A stretch of DNA of 37,947 bases from Lachnospiraceae bacterium. GTDB lineage: Bacteria; Bacillota; Clostridia; Lachnospirales; Lachnospiraceae. How positions within the stretch are numbered: the stretch's first letter is position 1; each line of letters opens with the position of its first letter. Shown here in pieces: positions 1-8,446 of this stretch. The notes under the pieces are model-generated. The model searched no databases and was not told where the DNA came from. It saw only the letters and a program-made list of their open reading frames with translations. The position numbers were made by a program, and so were the translations under genes. The stretch is from NCBI GenBank assembly GCA_017470735.1, contig JAFUYB010000012.1, positions 1-37,947 of the forward strand, given 5' to 3'.

Positions 1-51
1 CCTTTCTGTATATTTCGCAAAATAACATAATAAGGGAAATCCTTCCGTTTG

Positions 52-80
52 GGAAGAGGGGAGTTCTCCTCTTCCTTTTT
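52..80 (+). terminator. Rho-independent terminator of a gene upstream of the window
   Basis: GGAAGAGG (52-59) pairs perfectly with CCTCTTCC (68-75) around an 8-base loop and is followed by five T (76-80). It would end a plus-strand gene lying to the left of the window. Confidence 0.75.
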
Positions 81-148
81 CTATTTTGAATATACTATCT
101 ATATTCTTTTATTCCAGCCAATGAAAACTATACACTAACCACAAAATA

Positions 149-157
149 TGCTATACT
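149..157 (+). promoter_or_regulatory. Extended -10 promoter of the exonuclease III gene
   Basis: TGC-TATACT is an extended -10 element. No good -35 hexamer sits at 17 bases, which is tolerable for an extended -10. Transcription would begin near 164, about 38 bases before the ATG. Confidence 0.45.
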
Positions 158-201
158 AATCGCAGTCAGTATACAATCAGCCTATAAAGGAGCAGACGGA
201 T

Positions 202-957
202 ATGAAACTCATCTCATGGAATGTCAATGGCCTGCGCGCCTGTGTCAAAAAAGGTTTTCTCGATGCGTTCAAAGAGCTTGACGCGGATATATTCTGCATT
301 CAGGAGAGCAAACTGCAGGAGGGTCAGATCGACCTTGATTTGGAAGGTTACGAACAGTATTGGAATTACGCCGAAAAAAAGGGCTATTCCGGCACAGCGG
401 TCTTTACAAAGCATACGCCGCTGTCCGTACACAATGGGATCGGCATCCCCGAACACGACAACGAGGGACGGGTGATCACATTAGAATACGACAATTTCTA
501 CCTCGTCTGCTGCTACACGCCGAATTCCAAGCAGCAGCTTGAACGGCTAGATTACCGCATGGAATGGGAGGATGCGTTCCGGGAATATCTGCAGTCTCTC
601 GATGCCCAAAAGCCGCTGATCCTCTGCGGGGATCTGAATGTCGCCCATGAGGAGATCGACCTGAAGAATCCCAAGACCAACCGCCACAATGCCGGATTCA
701 CCGATGAGGAGCGTGAGAAAATGTCCGTACTCCTTGATGCCGGCTTTACCGACACCTTCCGCCATTTCTATCCCGATACGGCAGGGATCTATTCCTGGTG
801 GTCCTACCGCTTTAAGGCACGCGAGAAGAACGCGGGATGGCGGATCGATTATTTCATCACTTCCAGCCGGCTCGATGATAAACTGACCGGCGCGAAGATT
901 CATACGGATATTTTCGGAAGCGATCACTGTCCGGTGGAGCTGACGGTGGATCTGTAA
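202..957 (+). CDS. xth: Exodeoxyribonuclease III (AP endonuclease, ExoA/Xth family)
   Basis: Cytoplasmic base-excision-repair enzyme that cleaves DNA 5' of abasic sites and has 3'-5' exonuclease and 3'-phosphatase activity. The 251-residue length is usual for the family. Visible family motifs are the N-terminal SWNVNGLRA, the metal-binding glutamate in IQESK (about residue 35), YTPNS, GDLNVAH with its catalytic Asp/Asn, and the C-terminal GSDHCPVEL with the catalytic Asp-His. AAAGGAG at 186-192, nine bases before the ATG, fixes the start. It is preceded by its own promoter and an upstream terminator, so it is probably a single-gene unit. It converges on glnS with only eight bases between stop codons and no hairpin there, so the two transcripts probably overlap at their 3' ends. 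Confidence 0.96.
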   Translation: MKLISWNVNGLRACVKKGFLDAFKELDADIFCIQESKLQEGQIDLDLEGYEQYWNYAEKKGYSGTAVFTKHTPLSVHNGIGIPEHDNEGRVITLEYDNFYLVCCYTPNSKQQLERLDYRMEWEDAFREYLQSLDAQKPLILCGDLNVAHEEIDLKNPKTNRHNAGFTDEEREKMSVLLDAGFTDTFRHFYPDTAGIYSWWSYRFKAREKNAGWRIDYFITSSRLDDKLTGAKIHTDIFGSDHCPVELTVDL

Positions 958-965
958 GATATCTT

Positions 966-2639
966 CTAGCGTTCCTTCGGCAGCTTAAACGAGCTCTTAA
1001 GCGACACGATCCGGTTGAACACCATATGCTCCGGCGTGGAATCCTTGCTGTCTACGACAAAGAAGCCGTTGCGGACAAACTGGAAGCTGTCGTAAGCCTT
1101 TGCCTTGGCAAGCTCCGGCTCGATATAGGCATGCTCGCAGACCTTCAGGGAATCCGGATTGACATTGATGCTGCCATCCTCATTGTAAACCCCTGCCTCT
1201 TCGTCCACGATATTCTCATACAGACGCACCTCGGCGGACACGCTCGTCGCCTGGTCGACCCAGTGGATCGTTCCCTTTACCTTGCGGCCGTCGGGCGCGT
1301 TTCCTCCGCGGCTTTCGGGATCATAATCAGCGTGAATGCGAATGACCCTGCCCTCCTCATCCGTCTCATACGACGTGCAGGTCACCAGATAAGCATTCAT
1401 CAGGCGTACTTCATTGCCGACAAACATACGGAAATATTTGCGCGGCGGCTCGACCATAAAATCATTTTGCTCAATCCACAGATGCCTGGAAAATGTCACT
1501 GTCCGCTCGCCCAATGCTGGATTTTCCAAATTGTTGGCGACAGTCAGCTCCTCGCTCTTATCCTCGGGATAATTGTCGATCACCAGCTCGACCGGATCCA
1601 AAACCGCCATCACGCGCTTCCGCGAAATCTTTAAATCCTCGCGGATGCAGTATTCCAGCATTGCGTAATCGCTGGACGCGTTGCTCTTGGAAATACCGGA
1701 CAGCTCGATAAACCGCTGGATCGATTCCGGCGTAAAACCCCTGCGCCTAAGTCCGGCGATCGACACCAGACGCGGATCATCCCATCCGTCCACAATGCCG
1801 TCCTCTACCAGTTTTTTAATGTAGCGCTTGCCCGTCACGACACCGGTCAGATACATCTTCGCGAACTCTATCTGACGGGGCGGATGCTCAAACAATCCGA
1901 CCTCATTTACCACCCAATTGTACAGCGGGCGGTGGTCTTCAAATTCCAGCGTGCAGAGCGAATGCGAAATGCCTTCAAAAGCGTCCTCCAGCGGATGCGC
2001 GAAATCGTACATCGGGTAGATGCACCACTTATCCCCGGTATTGTGATGGGAAATGTGCGCGATACGGTAAAGGATCGGATCCCGCATATTGATATTCGGC
2101 GACGCCATATCGATCTTTGCGCGCAGCGTGTAAGCTCCGTCCTCGTATTTCCCCTCTTTCATCTCCTCAAAGAGGCGCAGGTTCTCTTCCACCGGACGCT
2201 CCCTGTCCGGATCATCCTTGCCCGGCTCGGTCAGCGTCCCGCGGTACTCGCGCATCTGCTCCGCCGAAAGCTCCGAAATATACGCTTTGCCTTTTTCGAT
2301 CAGCCGGACAGCGGCATCGTACATCCTGTCAAAATAATCCGACGCGAAATACAGATGCTCGCCCCAGTCGGCACCGAGCCATTTGATGTCCTCCAAAATC
2401 GAATCGACGAACTCGGTCTTTTCCTTGGTCGGATTCGTATCATCGAACCGCATGTGGAAGGTACCGTTGTACTCTTTGGCAATCCCGTAATTCAACAAGA
2501 TCGACTTCGCGTGTCCGATGTGCAGATAGCCATTCGGCTCCGGCGGAAACCTTGTACAGACCGCGTCGTAGTTTCCTTCTTTTAAATCCTTGTCAATTTC
2601 CAGCTCGATAAAATTCCTGCTTGTCGTTTCTTCTGCCAT
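966..2639 (-). CDS. glnS: Glutaminyl-tRNA synthetase
   Basis: Class I aminoacyl-tRNA synthetase that charges tRNA-Gln with glutamine. The 557 residues match the bacterial GlnRS size. The Rossmann core carries the HIGH motif (PPEPNGYLHIGHAKS, about residues 32-46) and the GlnRS signature GWDDPRL followed by GLRRRG. The place of the second ATP motif, MSKRK in the E. coli enzyme, reads TGKRY here. I recall this form from other Firmicutes GlnRS, so I do not treat it as inactivating. The C-terminal half is the anticodon-binding beta-barrel region. The gene lies 45 bases downstream of the rhomboid-fold gene on the same strand and is probably co-transcribed from the promoter at 3699-3728. A direct GlnRS does not exclude a GatCAB transamidation route elsewhere in the genome. 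Confidence 0.95.
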   Translation of the reverse strand: MAEETTSRNFIELEIDKDLKEGNYDAVCTRFPPEPNGYLHIGHAKSILLNYGIAKEYNGTFHMRFDDTNPTKEKTEFVDSILEDIKWLGADWGEHLYFASDYFDRMYDAAVRLIEKGKAYISELSAEQMREYRGTLTEPGKDDPDRERPVEENLRLFEEMKEGKYEDGAYTLRAKIDMASPNINMRDPILYRIAHISHHNTGDKWCIYPMYDFAHPLEDAFEGISHSLCTLEFEDHRPLYNWVVNEVGLFEHPPRQIEFAKMYLTGVVTGKRYIKKLVEDGIVDGWDDPRLVSIAGLRRRGFTPESIQRFIELSGISKSNASSDYAMLEYCIREDLKISRKRVMAVLDPVELVIDNYPEDKSEELTVANNLENPALGERTVTFSRHLWIEQNDFMVEPPRKYFRMFVGNEVRLMNAYLVTCTSYETDEEGRVIRIHADYDPESRGGNAPDGRKVKGTIHWVDQATSVSAEVRLYENIVDEEAGVYNEDGSINVNPDSLKVCEHAYIEPELAKAKAYDSFQFVRNGFFVVDSKDSTPEHMVFNRIVSLKSSFKLPKER

Positions 2640-2684
2640 GATATTTCTTCCATTACACCTTTCATTTCCAATCTGAATGCGCCA

Positions 2685-3665
2685 CTACTCCACATGCTTG
2701 TGCGTGAACAGATGGTCATTGCAGTATTCATAATTTCCATTGCATTTGGAGCAGAACCGGAAAGTCAGCTCCGGATTGGACACATCCGTCCGTCCGCAGA
2801 CCGCGCATTTGTGCCGCGCGATATTGACCGTCCCGCCGCTTCCGGCAAAACCGCCGAACGGGCTGCCTCCCTGGCCTTGCCCGTCAGAATGCTTTCCAAA
2901 CGGACTGCCCCCGGTCTGCCTGCCGGAAAAACCGCCAAAGGGATTGCCGCCCGGCTGTCCCGCTGACCTGCCCCGGCTTCCGGTCGCCTGCCGCCACTTG
3001 CGTTTCCGCGCCTGCTCATAAGGCGAAATGCTCTTGTAGTTGCGCGTCATCAGATAGAAGACGATAAAATTAAGCAATGACGCAACAATCGCGACCTTGC
3101 CCGCCGTGCCTGACATCACAAACTCATACGCGGCGATCAGTCCGTAAACCAGCGCCATCCATTTCATCTTGACCGGAATAATGAAATACAACAGCACCCT
3201 CATTTCAGGATAACTGACCGCAAATGCCAGGAAAATCGACAGATTGATGTATTCAGTCGAAAAATAGCCGCTCAGACTGACCGGAATACCTGTCACGATG
3301 TACTCATAGGCAAAGACAAGAAATGCCCCTATGATCGTAAAGATCATGCCGCCGAAAATGTACAGATTGAACCGGAATGTCCCCCAGGTATTCTCCAGCA
3401 CGGTCCCGAGCTGCCAGTAGAACACCATCATAATGATCTCAAAAAAGACATTCTGGATCGGCGGAAACAGTACCCAGGTCACAAGACGCCACACCTGCCC
3501 CTGCAGGATCAGCCGCGGATCAAGTGTCAGATACAGGATATACGGCTGGCCAGTCATCATTGACGCGACATAGATCAGATACCCGATCACATACCCCCCG
3601 ATGATGTAGTTCATCAGATGCGGGATCGCATAACGCCCCAGCCGGCGTTCCATTCGTTGAATCAT
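2685..3665 (-). CDS. Rhomboid-fold membrane protein with C-terminal zinc ribbon; probably not a protease
   Basis: A 326-residue integral membrane protein. Residues 1-210 hold about six hydrophobic segments in a rhomboid-like layout: WRLVTWVLFP after the first helix (59-68), then a GTVLENTWG-type segment (87-95). The usual active site is not evident: there is no clear GxSG in the fourth helix and no histidine inside the later helices. A flexible Gly/Ser/Phe-rich linker (about 232-278) repeats GGSPFG-type units. The tail (287-324) has CxxC...CxxC plus Cys315, His318, His322 and His324, enough for one or two zinc sites on the cytoplasmic side. AAGGAAGG lies just before the ATG. It is the first gene of a probable operon with glnS. 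It is most likely a rhomboid pseudoprotease or derlin-like scaffold. The fold is inferred from topology and the WR loop, and the function is unknown. Confidence 0.75.
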   Translation of the reverse strand: MIQRMERRLGRYAIPHLMNYIIGGYVIGYLIYVASMMTGQPYILYLTLDPRLILQGQVWRLVTWVLFPPIQNVFFEIIMMVFYWQLGTVLENTWGTFRFNLYIFGGMIFTIIGAFLVFAYEYIVTGIPVSLSGYFSTEYINLSIFLAFAVSYPEMRVLLYFIIPVKMKWMALVYGLIAAYEFVMSGTAGKVAIVASLLNFIVFYLMTRNYKSISPYEQARKRKWRQATGSRGRSAGQPGGNPFGGFSGRQTGGSPFGKHSDGQGQGGSPFGGFAGSGGTVNIARHKCAVCGRTDVSNPELTFRFCSKCNGNYEYCNDHLFTHKHVE

Positions 3666-3698
3666 AATCCTTCCTTTCCGAAAAAAGAGTTGCTATCT

Positions 3699-3728
3699 AT
3701 TATATATTTTAGGCTTTCTTTTTGTCAA
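3699..3728 (-). promoter_or_regulatory. Sigma-A promoter of the rhomboid-fold gene and glnS
   Basis: On the minus strand, TTGACA (3728-3723) and TATAAT (3704-3699) are both perfect consensus, 18 bases apart. It fires away from the divergent activase promoter, and its start would be about 27 bases before the ATG at 3665. Confidence 0.75.
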
Positions 3729-3737
3729 TGAAAAAGG

Positions 3738-3743
3738 TATAAT
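3738..3743 (+). promoter_or_regulatory. -10 element upstream of the activase gene
   Basis: A perfect TATAAT lies 52 bases before the ATG at 3796. The -35 position holds only a poor match (TTTCTT, 3715-3720), so the promoter may be weak or activator-dependent. It is back-to-back with the promoter at 3699-3728. Confidence 0.4.
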
Positions 3744-3795
3744 AGCCTCTAATTGGATTGTAGACAATTTATTTTAAGTTGAAAGGTTTTTTCCT

Positions 3796-6700
3796 ATGAA
3801 TAAAGACGCGAATCTCTATAAGCTGGGCATTGACATCGGTTCGACGACGGTAAAGGTTGCGCTGTTGGATGAAAACAACGACCTGAAATACTCCGATTAC
3901 CGCCGCCACTATGCCAATATCCGTGAGACGCTTTTGGCGCTTGTGCAGGAAGCGATGGACGGCGCAGGCGATGTTACGGCAGCACCGATGATCACGGGTT
4001 CGGGCGGACTGACGCTTGCCAAGCACCTCGGCATCCCGTTTGTGCAGGAAGTCGTCGCGGTCTCCACGGCACTGACCCATTATGCGCCCCAGACCGATGT
4101 CGCTATTGAATTAGGCGGTGAGGACGCAAAGATCATCTATTTTGAAAACGGCAATATCGAACAGCGAATGAACGGAATCTGCGCCGGCGGCACGGGCTCA
4201 TTCATCGACCAGATGGCGTCGCTGATCCAAACCGACGCGACAGGGCTTAATACTTACGCCAAAGACTACAAAGCGATCTACCCGATCGCCGCGCGCTGCG
4301 GTGTCTTTGCCAAGACCGACATCCAGCCGCTGATCAATGAAGGCGCCACGCGGGAAGACCTTTCCGCCTCTATTTTTCAGGCAGTTGTCAACCAGACGAT
4401 CTCCGGTCTTGCCTGCGGCAAGCCGATCCGCGGCCATGTGGCATTCCTCGGCGGACCGCTGCACTTTTTGGACCAGCTGCGCGCTTCCTTCATCCGCACC
4501 TTAAAGCTTGACGATGAGCATACCATTATCCCCGAAAACTCACACCTTTTCGCGGCGATCGGCTCAGGGCTCAACTACAAAGAGGATGTGACCATGCCTC
4601 TTTCGGATATCGCGGACAAGCTGGGCGAAGACCTTGTGATGGAATTTGAGGTCGCGCGTATGGAACCGCTGTTTTCGAGCCAGACCGAATACGTTCTGTT
4701 CAAGGAACGCCACGAAGGACACAATGTAAAGACCGCCGATCTCGCATCCTACCGCGGCAAATGCTTTCTCGGCATCGATGCCGGTTCGACGACGACCAAG
4801 GTCGCGTTAGTTGCCGAAGACGGTTCTTTATTATACTCTTTTTACGACAACAACAACGGCAGTCCGCTTTTGACCGCGATCCGGGCAATGAAGGAGATCG
4901 ACGGACTGCTGCCGGAGGGCGCTAAGATCGTCCACTCCTGTTCGACCGGCTATGGCGAATCGCTGCTGAAGTCTGCGTTCAACCTCGATGAAGGCGAGGT
5001 CGAAACCGTCGCCCACTACTATGCGGCTTCCTTTTTCAATCCCGATGTTGACTGCATTCTCGATATCGGCGGGCAGGATATGAAATGCATCAAGATCAAA
5101 AACCGTACAGTGGATTCGGTACAGCTCAATGAGGCGTGTTCGTCAGGCTGCGGATCGTTTATTGAGACCTTCGCGAAATCTTTAAATTATTCTGTCGTGG
5201 ATTTTGCCAAAGAGGCGCTGTTTGCGGAGCATCCGATCGACCTCGGCACCCGCTGTACCGTGTTTATGAATTCCAAGGTCAAGCAGGCGCAAAAAGAAGG
5301 CGCGTCGGTCTCCGATATTTCTTCGGGGCTGGCTTATTCGGTGATCAAAAACGCCCTGTTTAAGGTCATCAAGCTCTCTGACGCGAGCGACCTCGGCAAG
5401 CATATCGTCGTGCAGGGCGGCACCTTTTACAATGACGCCGTGCTGCGGAGCTTTGAAAAAATTGCCGGCGTCGAGGCGATCCGTCCGGACATCGCCGGGA
5501 TTATGGGCGCATTCGGCGCGGCATTGATCGCAAAGGAACGGTATGAGGAAAATCCGACGACTGATATGCTGCCGATGAAGGACATCCTCGCGCTGACCTT
5601 TACGACAAAGCTGACCCGCTGCAAAGGCTGTACGAACCACTGCCTGCTGACGGTCAACCGTTTTTCGGACAACCGCAGCTTCATCACCGGCAACCGCTGT
5701 GAAAAAGGGCTGGGCAAAGAAAAGAACAAGGACAATATTCCGAATCTTTACGAATATAAATACAACCGGCTGTTTGATTACGCTCCTCTCGCGCCCGAAC
5801 AGGCAAAACGGGGAACGGTCGGCCTGCCGCGCGTATTGAATATGTATGAGAATTATCCGTTTTGGGCAACTTTCTTTAAGAAGCTGGGTTTTTCTGTCGT
5901 GTTGTCACCGCAGTCGACAAGGCGGATTTACGAGCTGGGCATCGAATCCATTCCCAGCGAATCCGAGTGCTATCCGGCAAAGCTCGCCCACGGCCATGTC
6001 CAATGGCTGATCAATGAAGGCGTGGATATGATCTTTTATCCGTGCATCCCTTATGAGCGGGACGAATTTCCGGATTCCAACAACCACTACAACTGCCCGA
6101 TCGTGACCTCGTATGCGGAAAACATCAAGAACAACATCGACGCCATTTCCCAGGGAAAGGTGCGTTTCTTGAATCCGTTCATGGCATTTTCGACCGAAAA
6201 AATACTTGCCGACCAGCTTGTCAAAGTATTTGGCGCGGAATACCGGATCGAAGAAAAAGAAGTACGCCGTGCCGCCCATGCCGCATGGCGCGAACAGGAT
6301 GCTTTCCGCCACGATATGGAACAAAAGGGCGAAGAAGTCCTCGCCTACCTGAAAGAAACCGGACGGCGGGGAATCGTACTCTGCGGCCGCCCTTATCATG
6401 TTGACCCTGAGATCAACCACGGCATTCCCGAGTTGATCACTTCCTACGGCATGGCGGTACTGACAGAGGATGCCATTTCCCATCTCGGGCAGGTCGAACG
6501 CCCGCTGATCGTCATGGACCAATGGATGTTCCACTCACGGATGTACGCCGCGGCAAATTACGCCAAAAAGACCGAAAATCTCGATGTCATCCAGCTCAAT
6601 TCTTTCGGGTGTGGGCTCGATGCCGTCACTACCGACTGCGTGTCAGATATTCTGACGGGGTCGGGCAAGATTTACACCTGCCTCAAGATCGACGAGGTCA

Positions 6701-8058
6701 ACAACCTCGGTGCTGCCCGTATCCGCATCCGTTCCCTGCTGGCGGCGATCCGCGTGCGCGCGCGCCTGAATGAAAAGAGGATCATCGTACCGGACAATTA
6801 CAAGCGGACGGTCTTTACCAAGGAAATGAAGCAGGAATACACGATCCTCTGCCCTGAAATGTCGCCGATCCATTTTGAGCTGATCGCTCCGGCGTTCAAT
6901 TCGGTCGGCTACCATTTAGTCGTACCGGAGATCCCGGCCAAGCAGTGTGTGGACATGGGACTGAAATATGTCAACAACGACGCCTGCTATCCGTCCCTGA
7001 TCGTCGTCGGCCAGATGATGGCTGCCGTCAAATCCGGCGATTATGATATGAACCGCACGGCGATCCTGATGTCGCAGACCGGCGGCGGCTGCCGCGCCAG
7101 CAATTACATCGGCTTCATCCGCCGCGCGCTCGACAAGGCCGGCTACAAGAATATTCCGGTGATCTCGATCAACTTAAGCGGCTTTGAGAAGAACCCCGGA
7201 TTTACTTTTTCACCGAAGCTGATCCAGCGCGGACTGTATGCTCTGATCTTCGGGGATATTTTCATGCGCTGCATCAACCGTGTGCGTCCTTATGAAAAGA
7301 AGAAGGGCTCGACCGACAAACTGCATGCCAAATGGAAACGCAGGGTCATCCGCTTTGTGACGCAGGAGCATTTTCTGTCACACGCGCACTACACGCGGAT
7401 GTGCCGTGATATCATCCGCGATTTCGACCGTCTGCCGATCCGTGATGAGCGCAAGCCCCGCGTCGGCATCGTCGGTGAAATTCTCGTAAAATTTCTGCCC
7501 GCTGCCAACAACCATTTAGCGGAGCTTTTGGAATCCGAAGGGGCTGAGGCGGTCATTCCCGATCTGACCGACTTCCTGCTCTACTGCTTCTACAACACGA
7601 GCTTCCGCCAGCAGAATCTCGGCGCGAGCATGAAGTCGTGGCGGATTTCCAATTTCGGAATCCAGTTCTTTGAGTGGCTGCGCTCCGCACCGCGCAAAGC
7701 ATTTGAAAAAAGCGAGCGCTTCTCGCCGCCGGCACATATTGAGGATTTGGCGAAAAAAGCAAAGGACATCGTCTCGATCGGCAACCAGACCGGAGAAGGC
7801 TGGTTCTTGACCGGAGAAATGCTAGAACTGATCGACGACGGCGCGGAGAATATCGTCTGCATCCAGCCGTTTGGCTGCCTGCCCAACCATGTCGTCGGCA
7901 AAGGCGTCATCAAGCAGCTGCGCTACCGCAATCCGAAAGCCAATATTGTCGCCATTGACTACGACCCCGGCGCCTCCGAGGTCAACCAGCTCAACCGCAT
8001 CAAGCTGATGCTGTCGACTGCGCAGAAGAATCTGTGGAAAGGGGATGCGGCTTCGTGA
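3796..8058 (+). CDS. 2-hydroxyacyl-CoA dehydratase activase-related fusion protein (tandem BcrAD/BadFG ATPases + dehydratase-like domains)
   Basis: A 1420-residue cytoplasmic iron-sulfur protein. Domain 1 (about 11-270) is an ASKHA-fold ATPase ([13 protein letters not shown], then [11 protein letters not shown]). Domain 2 (about 325-585) repeats it ([33 protein letters not shown]). Each repeat has two cysteines 39 residues apart: C129/C168 and C448/C487, the spacing of the [4Fe-4S] ligands C127/C166 in archetypal HgdC. The middle (about 660-880) resembles the DUF2229/CoA-enzyme activase region ([14 protein letters not shown]). The C-terminal 500 residues resemble the dehydratase subunit family and contain further conserved Cys ([15 protein letters not shown]). 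HgdC-type activases use ATP to inject a low-potential electron into a radical dehydratase. Long fusions like this are widespread in Clostridia, but their substrate is not established. GAAAGG lies 10 bases before the ATG. No dehydratase subunit genes are adjacent. Confidence 0.88.
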   Translation: MNKDANLYKLGIDIGSTTVKVALLDENNDLKYSDYRRHYANIRETLLALVQEAMDGAGDVTAAPMITGSGGLTLAKHLGIPFVQEVVAVSTALTHYAPQTDVAIELGGEDAKIIYFENGNIEQRMNGICAGGTGSFIDQMASLIQTDATGLNTYAKDYKAIYPIAARCGVFAKTDIQPLINEGATREDLSASIFQAVVNQTISGLACGKPIRGHVAFLGGPLHFLDQLRASFIRTLKLDDEHTIIPENSHLFAAIGSGLNYKEDVTMPLSDIADKLGEDLVMEFEVARMEPLFSSQTEYVLFKERHEGHNVKTADLASYRGKCFLGIDAGSTTTKVALVAEDGSLLYSFYDNNNGSPLLTAIRAMKEIDGLLPEGAKIVHSCSTGYGESLLKSAFNLDEGEVETVAHYYAASFFNPDVDCILDIGGQDMKCIKIKNRTVDSVQLNEACSSGCGSFIETFAKSLNYSVVDFAKEALFAEHPIDLGTRCTVFMNSKVKQAQKEGASVSDISSGLAYSVIKNALFKVIKLSDASDLGKHIVVQGGTFYNDAVLRSFEKIAGVEAIRPDIAGIMGAFGAALIAKERYEENPTTDMLPMKDILALTFTTKLTRCKGCTNHCLLTVNRFSDNRSFITGNRCEKGLGKEKNKDNIPNLYEYKYNRLFDYAPLAPEQAKRGTVGLPRVLNMYENYPFWATFFKKLGFSVVLSPQSTRRIYELGIESIPSESECYPAKLAHGHVQWLINEGVDMIFYPCIPYERDEFPDSNNHYNCPIVTSYAENIKNNIDAISQGKVRFLNPFMAFSTEKILADQLVKVFGAEYRIEEKEVRRAAHAAWREQDAFRHDMEQKGEEVLAYLKETGRRGIVLCGRPYHVDPEINHGIPELITSYGMAVLTEDAISHLGQVERPLIVMDQWMFHSRMYAAANYAKKTENLDVIQLNSFGCGLDAVTTDCVSDILTGSGKIYTCLKIDEVNNLGAARIRIRSLLAAIRVRARLNEKRIIVPDNYKRTVFTKEMKQEYTILCPEMSPIHFELIAPAFNSVGYHLVVPEIPAKQCVDMGLKYVNNDACYPSLIVVGQMMAAVKSGDYDMNRTAILMSQTGGGCRASNYIGFIRRALDKAGYKNIPVISINLSGFEKNPGFTFSPKLIQRGLYALIFGDIFMRCINRVRPYEKKKGSTDKLHAKWKRRVIRFVTQEHFLSHAHYTRMCRDIIRDFDRLPIRDERKPRVGIVGEILVKFLPAANNHLAELLESEGAEAVIPDLTDFLLYCFYNTSFRQQNLGASMKSWRISNFGIQFFEWLRSAPRKAFEKSERFSPPAHIEDLAKKAKDIVSIGNQTGEGWFLTGEMLELIDDGAENIVCIQPFGCLPNHVVGKGVIKQLRYRNPKANIVAIDYDPGASEVNQLNRIKLMLSTAQKNLWKGDAAS

Positions 8059-8066
8059 GAATCCGA

Positions 8067-8273
8067 TTACTTTTTGCTGGATAATCCCAATAAGTAATCC
8101 GCTGATACATTATAAAGGCGGCAGAGTGAAATGAGGTGACGAATCGGCATTTCATTTGCTCCTCGCTCATACCTCGCATACATCGTCTGAGATGTTCCAA
8201 GAATATGTGCGACATAATCCTGCGTGTAGTCCGCATCTTCACGCAGGTCGCGCATGATTCTCACATAATCCAC
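8067..8273 (-). CDS. Small XRE-family HTH regulator, divergent from the acyltransferase pair
   Basis: A 68-residue single-domain DNA-binding protein of the Cro/CI type. The HTH spans roughly YTQDYVAHILGTSQTMYARYE, followed by the common tail LISLCRLYNVSADYLLGL. An upstream in-frame GTG at 8282 is too close to the ribosome site. The GTG at 8273 sits six bases after AAAGGCGGTG, a near-perfect anti-16S sequence, so I take 8273. The gene ends eight bases from the stop of the activase gene. It is divergent from the MBOAT gene, and the space between them holds two near-identical palindromes (8361-8376 and 8382-8405). By context it is the likely repressor of the acyltransferase genes, possibly also of itself. 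The DNA target is inferred, not shown. Confidence 0.82.
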   Translation of the reverse strand: MDYVRIMRDLREDADYTQDYVAHILGTSQTMYARYERGANEMPIRHLISLCRLYNVSADYLLGLSSKK

Positions 8274-8360
8274 TCTGTTCACCGCCTTTACTTCTTAAAA
8301 ATCAATCATTTCTGCAACATTAAACACATTGCACAAAAATCACATCTATAAAGTATAGGC

Positions 8361-8376
8361 AGTAAATATTTTTACT
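8361..8376. promoter_or_regulatory. Palindromic operator candidate, upstream copy
   Basis: AGTAAA-TATT-TTTACT is a perfect 6-bp inverted repeat around four bases. The 16-mer matches 15 of 16 bases of the core of the downstream palindrome, which starts exactly 25 bases later. It lies just upstream of the -35 hexamer of the MBOAT promoter. Confidence 0.6.
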
Positions 8377-8377
8377 A

Positions 8378-8406
8378 TTGATTTTAGTAAATATGTTTAC
8401 TAAAAT
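8378..8406 (+). promoter_or_regulatory. Promoter of the MBOAT/DHHW genes
   Basis: TTGATT (8378-8383) and TAAAAT (8401-8406) are separated by 17 bases, with the start expected near 8413. The downstream palindrome fills the spacer. This position rules out the upstream in-frame ATGs at 8378 and 8393 as start codons of the acyltransferase. Confidence 0.65.
8382..8405. promoter_or_regulatory. Palindromic operator candidate, spacer copy
   Basis: TTTTAGTAAA and TTTACTAAAA form perfect 10-bp arms around TATG. The element covers the end of the -35, the whole spacer and most of the -10 of the MBOAT promoter. Occupancy would exclude RNA polymerase, so this is a classic repressor position. Confidence 0.65.
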
Positions 8407-8446
8407 TATTCCTGTCAAAAAAATTTTCTTAGGAGACATAAAAATT

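Noticed and set aside
1884-2585. 233-codon plus-strand ORF opposite glnS
   Set aside because: It lies fully antisense to a strongly conserved synthetase and shows no family motifs.
8378-8446. Longer start for the MBOAT gene at 8378
   Set aside because: This stretch is the -35/spacer/-10 of its promoter, and AGGAG precedes only the 8447 ATG.
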